Positions 1 to 7,185 are shown, counted from the stretch's first letter. The stretch: DNA of 21,297 nucleotides from Chitinophagaceae bacterium (GCA_016741945.1 JACVCQ010000005.1:1-21297), one strand, 5' to 3'. Made by a program: numbers and translations. Notes: a model not told the origin generated them from the sequence alone.

Positions 1-839
1 GTAGTATTGAATATCTTTTCTTACCGGAATATATTTATTTATATGGTTTGGATCATTACAAAGAATCCATACTAGCGATGGAACAAATGACCCAGTTTAT
101 TACCTGTGAATTTGCAGTTAGACATTTTATAGTTCGTTATGAAGAAAAAATGATTCCGCAAATGTTGAAGTGGTCTACACATAGAAGCAGACATGTACGC
201 AGACTTGCTACTGAAGGCAGCAGACCTCGTTTACCATGGGCTATGGCTTTACCGAAACTGAAAAAAGATCCCACACCGATTTTTCAGATCCTTGAAAACC
301 TGAAACAAGATAGTTGTGAAGTAGTAAGAAGAAGTGTAGCCAATAATCTCAATGATATTTCAAAAGATAATCCCGGAATAGCTATTGCGATTGCTAAAAA
401 ATGGAAAAACCAAAGTCCGGAAACCGATGCGATTATCAAACATGGATTGCGATCCTTATTAAAGGCCGGACATCCAGATGTTTTAAAATACTACCAACTA
501 AATGCTGACAACCTAACAATCGACCGCTTCATAATTAAAAATAAAAAGGTTAAGATTGGAGACCATCTTGAATTTGAAGCTTGTATTACCAATACCGGAA
601 AAAAGAAAGTTACTGTCCGTTTGGAATATGCTATTCATTATTTAAGAAACAACGGTTCTTTGTCAAAAAAGGTATTCAAGATTAGTGAGCGTGAAATGGC
701 TGTGGGCCAAAAATGGGAAATTATCAGGAGACAAAGCTTCAAACTTATTACTACAAGAGTATTTTATAAAGGCAAACAAAAAGTGTCAATAATCATTAAC
801 GGATCAGAAAGTAACGCGCTTTCTTTTGAACTACTATAA
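1..839 (+). CDS. AlkC-type DNA alkylation repair glycosylase, 5'-truncated by window edge
   Basis: Probable DNA glycosylase that removes alkylated purines in base-excision repair. The reading frame is open to the left edge (first complete codon at base 3), and the residues before the TTG at 48 still fit the family, so the true start lies outside and TTG 48 is not the start. The visible protein has a helical HEAT-like repeat part with the AlkC-family stretch RRLATEGSRPRLPWA and the later VRRSVANNLNDISKDNP. A beta-rich C-terminal domain of about 100 residues follows, from about LTIDRF to the end. That fits the Ig-like domain known at the C-terminus of a subgroup of AlkC proteins; calling it Ig-like is an inference from its beta pattern. 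The stop (837-839) overlaps the stop of the convergent barrel gene. AlkD is a less likely alternative because of the C-terminal domain. Confidence 0.85.
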   Translation, partial: SIEYLFLPEYIYLYGLDHYKESILAMEQMTQFITCEFAVRHFIVRYEEKMIPQMLKWSTHRSRHVRRLATEGSRPRLPWAMALPKLKKDPTPIFQILENLKQDSCEVVRRSVANNLNDISKDNPGIAIAIAKKWKNQSPETDAIIKHGLRSLLKAGHPDVLKYYQLNADNLTIDRFIIKNKKVKIGDHLEFEACITNTGKKKVTVRLEYAIHYLRNNGSLSKKVFKISEREMAVGQKWEIIRRQSFKLITTRVFYKGKQKVSIIINGSESNALSFELL

Positions 840-1907
840 ACGGATACTCACTGAACTGGTCATAAAAAACTTATCTGATTTCAAGCCGGCTTCTGTAAGA
901 AATACGGGTTGCGCCGAGCTAAATGATCTTGCTTCAATACGGAACATCATAGATGGGCTAAACTTATAATCGTAATTGATCGAATACCCGAAAGTTTTGA
1001 ATGCAACGGATGAAGGAGATGAAATGATGACTGTGTGGATGTCATGGTAATATTCTGTCCTCATAGCCAGTCGATGATGATCAGCAATTTGATAGCCCAA
1101 TATCAAAACCGGAGAATACCAATGGTACATTTTTGAAGACCCTTTAGTTTGTTGCTCCCAACCCATATCAAAACCTGCAGTCACTGTCCAATTTTTATTC
1201 AATTGCCAATTAGCATAGAGATTATGGAAATAACGCATTCTTCTAAGATCAGGCTGCCTATCATTCCCAATAAAAGAACTACTGTTAATGCTCAAAGCAT
1301 GATTGGGCTTGTATGTAAGTTGATGACCAAAAGCTGGTTGGAATGGCTGATCTGCTCTGATACTTCTTTGCCATCCATTCACACATAACAACGCTAAAAA
1401 CCACTTTTGATTAGCACTGTTATAAGATAGTCTGAATCCTGACTCATAATACGGAGAGTTATCAGCCATCATGCTTCTGGTCAAGGTTAATTGATCTGCT
1501 CCAATAGCGCTTTCAAATCCTATATGAGAGGGTAGAATCCCCATATCTAACCACCATTCTGTGTGCTTGCTAAGTTTAAACCCTACAGAAGCTTCAAAAA
1601 CTTGTCCTAGAATAGCATCTTCTGTTTGCAAATTATCATCCATATAAGTACCTGCAGCCAAAGCCACAGTACTTCGAAATCTTTTAGCGGTATAAGACAC
1701 CCTACCCATCACAAGATTCAGTGATAGCTTTTGGCGCCTGTTATAAGAATATAGAAAAGGAATTTTTTGTTGATCTGAAGGTTTACCAAAATCATGACTA
1801 TAATACGCTTCTGCATAAGCATCCCATTCAAATTTGTTCTTTGTGCTGTCTGGTTGTGCAGCTACATGAACAGACACCAACAATAGTATGATCAACAATC
1901 GATACAT
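834..1907 (-). CDS. outer-membrane beta-barrel protein, BBP2/OmpL-like porin
   Basis: A 357-residue protein with a Sec signal peptide (MYRLLIILLLVSVHVAAQ, cleavage expected after VAA) and alternating hydrophobic and polar strands rich in aromatic residues throughout, ending in a short strand with terminal SIRL. The NSPYYESGFRLSYN stretch followed by FLALLCVNGWQR, and the WWLDMGILPSHIGFE stretch, resemble the Bacteroidota putative beta-barrel porin-2 (OmpL-like) family. It would sit in the outer membrane; the solute is unknown. The ATG is 18 nt behind the stop of the ABC-F gene with no visible promoter between, so the two are probably one transcript. Its stop overlaps that of the convergent AlkC gene by 6 nt. 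Confidence 0.75.
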   Translation of the reverse strand: MYRLLIILLLVSVHVAAQPDSTKNKFEWDAYAEAYYSHDFGKPSDQQKIPFLYSYNRRQKLSLNLVMGRVSYTAKRFRSTVALAAGTYMDDNLQTEDAILGQVFEASVGFKLSKHTEWWLDMGILPSHIGFESAIGADQLTLTRSMMADNSPYYESGFRLSYNSANQKWFLALLCVNGWQRSIRADQPFQPAFGHQLTYKPNHALSINSSSFIGNDRQPDLRRMRYFHNLYANWQLNKNWTVTAGFDMGWEQQTKGSSKMYHWYSPVLILGYQIADHHRLAMRTEYYHDIHTVIISSPSSVAFKTFGYSINYDYKFSPSMMFRIEARSFSSAQPVFLTEAGLKSDKFFMTSSVSIRL

Positions 1908-1925
1908 GTTATGGAATGGGTCAAT

Positions 1926-3815
1926 TTAAACCATCTCACTAAGTTCAAGCCACCGTAACTCTTTTTCCTCTAGTTCTTTTGTGATGGTTATCATTCTTTC
2001 ACTGAGTTTTGAAATTTCATCAAAGGAAAGTGCTCCCTGACTCATCTGTTCAGTAAGTTTTAGTTTTTCTGCCTCGAGTGCTGGTAATTCTTTTTCCAAG
2101 ATCTCAAATTCCCGCTTCTCCTTAAAACTCATTTTCTTCTTTGAAACTACCTGTTCACTTTTAATCTCGATCTTTTCTTCTTTCGACTGTTTACTGTCAA
2201 CTGTCAACTGCCCTCTCTCATCCTGTTCCTTCATCCATATACGATATTGCGTATAATTGCCGGGGAAATCACGGACTTCCCCATTCCCTTCAAATACAAA
2301 TAAATGATCCACCAATCGATCCATAAAATAACGATCATGCGATACAATCAAAACACAACCCTGATAATCACTCAGAAAATTTTCCAATACTGCCAATGTC
2401 GGAAGATCTAAATCATTGGTAGGTTCATCTAGAATTAAAAAATTAGGATTACGAAATAATATAGTGAGTAATTGAAGTCGTTTTTTTTCACCTCCACTTA
2501 GAGAAGATAGATAAGTGTATTGCTTATCGGGTGGAAACAAAAATAATTCTAAAAACTGTGCAGCACTCAAACTACCTCCTTTTGCCAATGGAAAACTCTC
2601 TGCAAAAGTTTTGACATATTCAATCACACGCAGGTTGTCTTTTATCTGCAGACCTTGTTGAGAAAAATTACCAAAGATGACTGTTTCTCCAATATTAATT
2701 TTACCGCTATCGGCGGGTTCAATCAATTGCAGCATATTGAGGAAAGTAGATTTACCCAATCCATTTTTTCCAATCACCCCTATCCGCTCACCTTTTGTGA
2801 AAGTATAATCGAACCCCTTTAATATCGGAAGATCTCCATAAGATTTATAAACCTTCTTCATCTCTACTACTTTACCTCCCAATCTGCTCATTTTGACTTC
2901 TAATTGCAGTTTGGCATCTTCTATCTTTTGTTTAGCGCGGGCTTCTACTTCATAAAAATTATCTTGACGGCTCTTGCTCTTGGTAGTTCTTGCTTTTGGT
3001 TGTTTGCGCATCCACTCAAGTTCCTTTCGATATTGGTTACGGGCTTTGTCGATACTGGCTTGCTCACTTTCCAATCTTGCCGCTTTTTTTTCCATGTAGT
3101 TTTCATAATCGCCCTTGTAGACATACATGTTTTCGCGCTCCAACTCCCAAATTTCATCACATACTGCATCTAAGAAATATCGGTCGTGGGTTACCAACAA
3201 CAAAGTAATATTCTCTCCATTCAGATAGTGCTCCAACCATTCAATCATTTCAACATCTAAATGATTAGTGGGCTCATCCATTATCAATAAAGTATGCTTA
3301 TGCTCAAACCCAATATCGATCAATGTTTTAGCCAATGCTACTCTTTTTCGTTGCCCACCACTCAAGTCTTTCACCGGGTTTTGCAAATGATGAATATTCA
3401 GTTTACCAAGTATCTGTTTAACCTTGGCTTCAAAGTCCCAGGCTCCTAATTCATCCATCTTAGTGATGGCATTGGCAATCAAATGACCATCTTCTGATTC
3501 AGCAGCTGCTTCATAAGCACGTATTGCAGTAATAATAGGATGTTCTAAATGAAAAATATTTTCAAGAACTGATTTTGCTTCATCAAATTCAGGTTCTTGC
3601 TCAAATAAGGCTACAGTGATTTCTTTATTGATCCAACACTTACCTTCATCTGCCGTTTCTTGTCCGGCAAGAATGCGCAATAAGGTTGATTTACCGACCC
3701 CATTCCGGGCAATCAAAGCAATTTTATCACCCTCGTTGATATGGAAAGAAATATGATTGAATAAGGGATTGATACCATAACTCTTCGTGAGACCTTCAAC
3801 AGAAACATAATGCAT
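1926..3815 (-). CDS. uup: ABC-F family ATPase, Uup-like
   Basis: Cytoplasmic soluble ABC-F protein (629 aa) with two ATPase domains and no membrane segment. Family members act on ribosomes or, for Uup, also influence DNA stability. Domain 1: Walker A NGVGKST about 38-44, signature LSGGQ 151-155, Walker B DEPTNHLD with Glu181. Domain 2: Walker A Lys355, signature LSGGE 439-443, DEPTNDLD with Glu464. The inter-domain linker is basic (RKQPKARTTKSKSRQ) and the C-terminus is a coiled coil, both typical of Uup. The frame could open at 3923, but the 36 extra residues are translated repeat DNA, and MHYVSVEGLTKSYG at 3815 matches family N-termini and directly follows a TATCTTTG promoter box. The connector at about residues 536-544 is encoded by a heptad repeat array. 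Confidence 0.93.
   Translation of the reverse strand: MHYVSVEGLTKSYGINPLFNHISFHINEGDKIALIARNGVGKSTLLRILAGQETADEGKCWINKEITVALFEQEPEFDEAKSVLENIFHLEHPIITAIRAYEAAAESEDGHLIANAITKMDELGAWDFEAKVKQILGKLNIHHLQNPVKDLSGGQRKRVALAKTLIDIGFEHKHTLLIMDEPTNHLDVEMIEWLEHYLNGENITLLLVTHDRYFLDAVCDEIWELERENMYVYKGDYENYMEKKAARLESEQASIDKARNQYRKELEWMRKQPKARTTKSKSRQDNFYEVEARAKQKIEDAKLQLEVKMSRLGGKVVEMKKVYKSYGDLPILKGFDYTFTKGERIGVIGKNGLGKSTFLNMLQLIEPADSGKINIGETVIFGNFSQQGLQIKDNLRVIEYVKTFAESFPLAKGGSLSAAQFLELFLFPPDKQYTYLSSLSGGEKKRLQLLTILFRNPNFLILDEPTNDLDLPTLAVLENFLSDYQGCVLIVSHDRYFMDRLVDHLFVFEGNGEVRDFPGNYTQYRIWMKEQDERGQLTVDSKQSKEEKIEIKSEQVVSKKKMSFKEKREFEILEKELPALEAEKLKLTEQMSQGALSFDEISKLSERMITITKELEEKELRWLELSEMV
2186..2213 (-). 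repeat. single array of four heptanucleotide units inside the ABC-F gene
   Basis: Read on the plus strand there are four back-to-back 7-nt units starting at 2186, 2193, 2200 and 2207: ACTGTTT, ACTGTCA, ACTGTCA and ACTGCCC. They lie in the coding region linking the second ATPase domain to the C-terminal coiled coil, where an insertion would be tolerated. I see no inverted partner within about 100 nt. The unit length matches the arrays at 3848-3937 and 4721-4819, although the unit sequence differs. Confidence 0.8.
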
Positions 3816-3819
3816 GGGG

Positions 3820-3827
3820 CAAAGATA
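3820..3827 (-). promoter_or_regulatory. -7 promoter box TATCTTTG for the ABC-F gene, 4 nt before ATG
   Basis: TATCTTTG on the minus strand matches the Bacteroidota -7 consensus TAnnTTTG exactly. Only CCCC separates it from the ATG at 3815, so a start site a few bases downstream would give an mRNA with almost no leader. No TTG is seen 17-23 nt upstream, so the -33 element is missing or weak. Confidence 0.6.
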
Positions 3828-3847
3828 GTGAAAGGGGGAGGATGATG

Positions 3848-3937
3848 GTGAAAAGTGAAAGGTGAAAGGTGAAATGATGCCATAGTCCATGGCAGGAAAT
3901 AGGCTTTCCTTTTCACCTTTCACTTTTCACTTTTGAC
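3848..3937. repeat. inverted pair of heptanucleotide arrays (4 + 4 units)
   Basis: The left arm is four units of GTGAAAN at 3848-3875. The right arm is four units at 3910-3937 that read GTGAAAN, or once GTCAAAA, on the opposite strand. The arms face each other across a 34-nt spacer and could fold into an imperfect 28-bp stem. The spacer holds two small perfect stem-loops, each with 5-bp arms and a 5-nt loop: GCCAT/ATGGC at 3879-3893 and GGAAA/TTTCC at 3895-3909. The element begins 5 nt past the DUF1080 stop codon and ends 20 nt before the -7 box of the ABC-F gene. Confidence 0.85.
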
Positions 3938-3942
3938 TTAAC

Positions 3943-4671
3943 CTATATCCTCCTGATCTTAATCTCTCTAAACCAAGCTTCTCCGCCATGATCTTGTAGT
4001 GCAATATGACCAGATTTTACGCTGCCATAACTGTCCATATCTTTCCATTTGCCATTGGCTTTGTTTTGCTGCCAATTTTCATCCCATAATTGATAGGCAA
4101 CGATTTTTTTCCCATTGAGCCAGTGTTCAACATGACCTTGGTTTACAATGATGCGGGCAGTATTCCATTCACCAGCGGGTTTAGTAGCATCGATAGCCGG
4201 AACATTCATCGCATAATTAGCTCCTGTTTTTTGCCAATCTTCCAATTGGGCAGGATAACCTATATCATCTATTAGTTGATATTCTGGACCGCTAAGATGG
4301 GTTGCCGGATATTTTTCTGATACTAGATACAAAATACCGCTGTTAGCACCCGCAGCAATTTTCCACTCTAATGACAATTCGAAATTCTCGAATTGTTCTT
4401 CAGTAATCAGGTCAGCCCGTCGTTGATTGGATACTTTGTTTCCTTTACAATACAAGACCCCTTCTTGCACCACCCATGAATCAGAAGGTTTATTTTGAAA
4501 AGTACGCCATCCTTTTAAGGAAGTACCATTGAACAAGTGGATCCAGTTTTTTTGATTTCGTTGAACAGATCTAGTAATGGCCGTAAAGATGGTTTTTTCT
4601 TTAGGTGTGGCTCCGATGATAACGCCTCCGCTTACGATAAGACAGGCCTGTAAAAACATATGGTTTGACAT
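3943..4671 (-). CDS. DUF1080 / 3-keto-disaccharide hydrolase-like secreted protein
   Basis: A 242-residue exported protein with a concanavalin-like jelly-roll domain of the DUF1080 family, some members of which hydrolyse 3-keto-glycosides or bind glycans. Family stretches seen are WIHLFNGTSLKGWRTF, the SWVVQEGVLYCKG segment, ANSGILYLV, GPEYQLIDD, EWNTARIIVNQGHVEHWLNGKK and the closing GHIALQDHGGEAWFREIKIR. The ATG at 4671 is chosen over a TTG two codons upstream (4677); a third candidate is the ATG at 4659. An N-terminal hydrophobic stretch (FLQACLIVSGGVIIGA) suggests export or a membrane anchor; there is no convincing lipobox. It is divergent from ispH. Substrate is unknown. Confidence 0.85.
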   Translation of the reverse strand: MSNHMFLQACLIVSGGVIIGATPKEKTIFTAITRSVQRNQKNWIHLFNGTSLKGWRTFQNKPSDSWVVQEGVLYCKGNKVSNQRRADLITEEQFENFELSLEWKIAAGANSGILYLVSEKYPATHLSGPEYQLIDDIGYPAQLEDWQKTGANYAMNVPAIDATKPAGEWNTARIIVNQGHVEHWLNGKKIVAYQLWDENWQQNKANGKWKDMDSYGSVKSGHIALQDHGGEAWFREIKIRRI

Positions 4672-4720
4672 GCGCAACAGTTAGTTTTGGTGATTGGAAG
4701 ATAGGCAGAATTGATGAAAA

Positions 4721-4819
4721 AGTGAGTAGTCAATAGTGAGTAGTCAAATGTGTGGATAAAAACGAGAATTCCGCATACTTTTGTAGTGATATCTTACTAC
4801 TGACTACTTACCACTCACT
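4721..4819. repeat. inverted pair of heptanucleotide arrays (4 + 4 units) upstream of ispH
   Basis: The left arm has four back-to-back units at 4721-4748 (AGTGAGT, AGTCAAT, AGTGAGT, AGTCAAA). The right arm has four units at 4792-4819, reading ACTCACT, ACTTACC, ACTGACT and TCTTACT from its outer end inward, that is, the complement of the same AGTnAnT theme. The arms face inward across a 43-nt spacer. The outer end of the right arm runs into the TATCTTTG box of ispH. The plan is the same as at 3848-3937 with a different unit. Confidence 0.85.
4776..4783 (+). promoter_or_regulatory. possible second -7 box TACTTTTG in the spacer between heptad arms
   Basis: TACTTTTG fits TAnnTTTG and lies inside the spacer of the inverted heptad element. 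It would give ispH a leader of roughly 40 nt that contains the whole right heptad arm. No good TTG is seen at the -33 position, so this is weaker than the box at 4819. Confidence 0.3.
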
Positions 4820-4826
4820 ATCTTTG
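4819..4826 (+). promoter_or_regulatory. -7 promoter box TATCTTTG for ispH, 4 nt before ATG
   Basis: Exact TAnnTTTG match followed by CTCC and then the ATG at 4831. The context is the same as that of the ABC-F gene over 19 nt (TCACTATCTTTGCYCCATG). A start site just after the box would make the transcript practically leaderless. No -33 TTG is obvious; the heptad arm occupies that place. Confidence 0.55.
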
Positions 4827-4830
4827 CTCC

Positions 4831-6054
4831 ATGAAGCAGTTCAATGTACCGGGCGAATACCGGAGCCCTTTGATTGGGAACATTAAGCAGAGAAGAAAAG
4901 AGCAGGATAAATTAAAAAAAGATTTCTCGCCTACATTATTAGACTTAGGCGACTTGCAAATCTATTTAGCACGTCATTTCGGATTCTGTTATGGTGTTGA
5001 AAATGCGATTGAAATTGCTTTCAGAACTATTGAAGAAAATCCGGGTAAAAGAATCTTTTTATTGAGTGAGATGATTCATAACCCGCAAGTAAATGCGGAT
5101 CTTCTGTTAAAAGGTGTTCAATTTTTGCAAGATACCAAAGGACAACAACTGATAGCTTTCGATACGCTTACTAAAGATGATGTGGTCATCATTCCCGCAT
5201 TCGGAACTACACTCGAAATAGAAGCCATTTTAGGAGCCAGAGGAATCCCTACAGAAAAATACAATACGACTTGTCCATTCGTTGAAAAAGTTTGGAACCG
5301 AAGTGAGCAGATAGCAAAGAAAGGATATAGTATTGTAGTACATGGTAAACCACAACATGAAGAAACAAGGGCCACTTTTTCACATGCGTCTTATCATACC
5401 CCGACGGTAGTAGTTAATGATATGGCTGAAACCATTGAGTTAGCAAAATATATAACAGGTGAAAAACCTGCTACTGATTTTTATATGGAGTTTGCAGGAC
5501 GTTATTCTGAAGGATTTGATATAACTAAGGATTTACAAAAGATAGGAGTCGTTAATCAAACCACTCAACTCGCTACTGATACCCAGGCCATTTCCGATTA
5601 TTTAAAAAGTGTTTTCATTCGTCATTACCAATTAACAGCGGGTAATATAGCAGATCGTTTTGCTGATACCAGAGATACTCTTTGTTATGCTACGAATGAC
5701 AATCAAACTGCAGTAACGGGTATGCTTGCAGATACAGAGGCTGATATTGCCATTGTGATTGGCGGGTATAATAGCAGCAATTCTTCGCACTTAGTAGAAC
5801 TGTGTGAAGAAAAGCTGACGACTTATTTTATTGATGCAGCTGACAAATTAATCAATCAAGAAGAAATTCTTCATCGCAATTGGAAAACAAAGGAATTAAT
5901 ATCTATACACAACTATCTACCCAAAAGGTTGCCTCTTCGAGTTTTGATGACAAGTGGTGCCAGTTGTCCGGATGCAGTTGTTGAAGCAGTTATTCGAAAA
6001 TTAGCTGGTTTTTTTGAAGTGGAAGAACGATTAGAAAACTATATAGATTCATGA
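4831..6054 (+). CDS. ispH: 4-hydroxy-3-methylbut-2-enyl diphosphate reductase, long plant/cyanobacterial-type IspH
   Basis: Last enzyme of the MEP isoprenoid pathway, a cytoplasmic iron-sulfur protein making IPP and DMAPP from HMBPP. At 407 aa it is much longer than the roughly 315-aa E. coli type. The three cluster cysteines are visible as Cys53 (GFCYGVENA), Cys148 (TTCPFVEKVW) and Cys285 (LCYATNDNQ). The catalytic pair in HEET is His176-Glu177 and the substrate Ser/Asn motif is NSSNSSH. Where E. coli has the AHGV histidine, this protein has PAFG, as in plant and cyanobacterial HDR. HGKPQHEET and the GFD segment also follow the plant form. About 40 N-terminal residues precede the conserved domain. 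An SMR exporter gene overlaps its stop by 4 nt. Confidence 0.96.
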   Translation: MKQFNVPGEYRSPLIGNIKQRRKEQDKLKKDFSPTLLDLGDLQIYLARHFGFCYGVENAIEIAFRTIEENPGKRIFLLSEMIHNPQVNADLLLKGVQFLQDTKGQQLIAFDTLTKDDVVIIPAFGTTLEIEAILGARGIPTEKYNTTCPFVEKVWNRSEQIAKKGYSIVVHGKPQHEETRATFSHASYHTPTVVVNDMAETIELAKYITGEKPATDFYMEFAGRYSEGFDITKDLQKIGVVNQTTQLATDTQAISDYLKSVFIRHYQLTAGNIADRFADTRDTLCYATNDNQTAVTGMLADTEADIAIVIGGYNSSNSSHLVELCEEKLTTYFIDAADKLINQEEILHRNWKTKELISIHNYLPKRLPLRVLMTSGASCPDAVVEAVIRKLAGFFEVEERLENYIDS

Positions 6055-6377
6055 GCTGGATCAGCCTCATTATAGCAGGTTTTTTTGAAGTGGGTTTTGC
6101 TACTTGTTTGGGTAAAGCAAGGCTCAGTAGTGGTATGACTACCATTGGATGGTATAGCGGCTTTTTGATTTGTTTAATAATCAGTATGCTGCTATTAATA
6201 AAAGCCACAAAGGAATTACCCATTGGTACAGCTTATGCTGTTTGGACAGGTATTGGAGCCGTAGGTACTGTAATTGTTGGGATTCTATTCTTTAAAGAAC
6301 CTGCAGATTTTTGGAGACTTTTCTTTATCATCACATTGATTGCCTCAATCATTGGCTTAAAAGCGGTAAGCCATTAG
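6051..6377 (+). CDS. SMR-family exporter, Gdx/SugE-type (guanidinium)
   Basis: A 108-residue inner-membrane protein with four TM helices and the universal SMR glutamate (Glu13 in AGFFEV), which couples export to protons. The strongly conserved PIGTAYAVWTGIGAVGT stretch is that of the SugE/Gdx branch, whose characterised members export guanidinium, rather than the EmrE branch. The ending GLKAVSH is also SugE-like (GLK..H). Its ATG overlaps the ispH stop as ATGA, so it is translationally coupled to ispH and cannot have its own guanidine riboswitch directly upstream. Whether it moves guanidinium in this organism is inference from the family. Drug export is the alternative. Confidence 0.92.
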   Translation: MSWISLIIAGFFEVGFATCLGKARLSSGMTTIGWYSGFLICLIISMLLLIKATKELPIGTAYAVWTGIGAVGTVIVGILFFKEPADFWRLFFIITLIASIIGLKAVSH

Positions 6378-6473
6378 TTTATTACACATTTTTAGTGATT
6401 TTTGCATATAGGCAATCCAAAAACATATTCCTCACTATCTGAAACGTATATTTAAGGATAACTTCAGAATCAA

Positions 6474-7106
6474 GTGGAAGAAAAAAAATATACTAGTCCT
6501 ATCTATATTTTTGGTAGCCTCATTAGCGTAATAGCTGTATGCTTACAATTATGGGTAACTATTAATAACAGAGAGGTTTCTATTCTAGATACCATTATTC
6601 AGTTCTTTAGTTATTTTACGATACTTACCAATAGTCTTGTAGCTATTTATTTTACATCCTTATGGTTCTTACCCAGAACAAAACTGGGGCTTTTTTTCAA
6701 AAAATTCACTACTACAACAGCTATTACTGTTTACATTCTAGTAGTTGGTATTATTTACAATGTATTATTAAGAAATATCTGGCCTGTTTCCGGATGGGGC
6801 AAAGTTGCAGATGAGCTATTACATACTTGTATTCCTATTTATTTTCTTATTTATTGGTTATTTTTTACAGAAAACGAAAAACTAAAATGGAGTGATGCAT
6901 TATCATGGTTATATTATCCACTTGCATATTTTACTTATACATTAATTAGGGGAGAAATTACACATACATATCCATATCCTTTTATTAATGTAAACAAATT
7001 TGGATATCAGCAAACTGTGATCAATTGTCTTGGTATTGGCACTATATTTTATGGATTATTTTTACTGATGATCGCTATCAGCAAGAAAAGAAGAGCATCA
7101 CATTAA
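6474..7106 (+). CDS. Pr6Pr-like six-TM membrane protein
   Basis: A 210-residue integral membrane protein with six hydrophobic segments at about 8-30, 41-65, 79-99, 112-131, 142-160 and 182-203, and a basic C-terminal end. The FFSYFTILTN motif in TM2, LLHTCIPIYFLIYWLFF in TM4 and YPLAYFTYTLIRG in TM5 match Pr6Pr family proteins, which have no established biochemical role. The start is GTG 6474: an in-frame stop lies at 6459 and no ATG occurs before the first TM segment. The gene is 96 nt behind the SMR gene and could share its transcript. No clear promoter is seen in 6378-6473. Confidence 0.75.
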   Translation: MEEKKYTSPIYIFGSLISVIAVCLQLWVTINNREVSILDTIIQFFSYFTILTNSLVAIYFTSLWFLPRTKLGLFFKKFTTTTAITVYILVVGIIYNVLLRNIWPVSGWGKVADELLHTCIPIYFLIYWLFFTENEKLKWSDALSWLYYPLAYFTYTLIRGEITHTYPYPFINVNKFGYQQTVINCLGIGTIFYGLFLLMIAISKKRRASH

Positions 7107-7185
7107 TTTTTATATGCCTAAACTAGCTTTATTATCACGACTGATCCATCTATCTTGTTCATGAGTATTTCGTTCGCTTACTTGC

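Noticed and set aside
3816..3923. N-terminal extension of the ABC-F frame up to 3923
   Set aside because: The extra 36 residues are translated heptad repeat and promoter DNA, do not resemble the family, and the internal ATG at 3815 has both the family N-terminus and a -7 box.
4721..4819. CRISPR-like or transposon terminal inverted repeats
   Set aside because: Units are 7 nt with no spacers between them, so it is not CRISPR. No transposase or target-site duplication is seen; a tiny non-autonomous element remains possible but unproven.
5990..6050. Guanidine riboswitch for the Gdx-like gene
   Set aside because: The upstream sequence is ispH coding DNA and the start overlaps the ispH stop; no riboswitch core is visible.
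7141..7185. Tiny plus-strand ORF starting at ATG near 7161
   Set aside because: Only nine codons before a stop at the hairpin base, no start signal.
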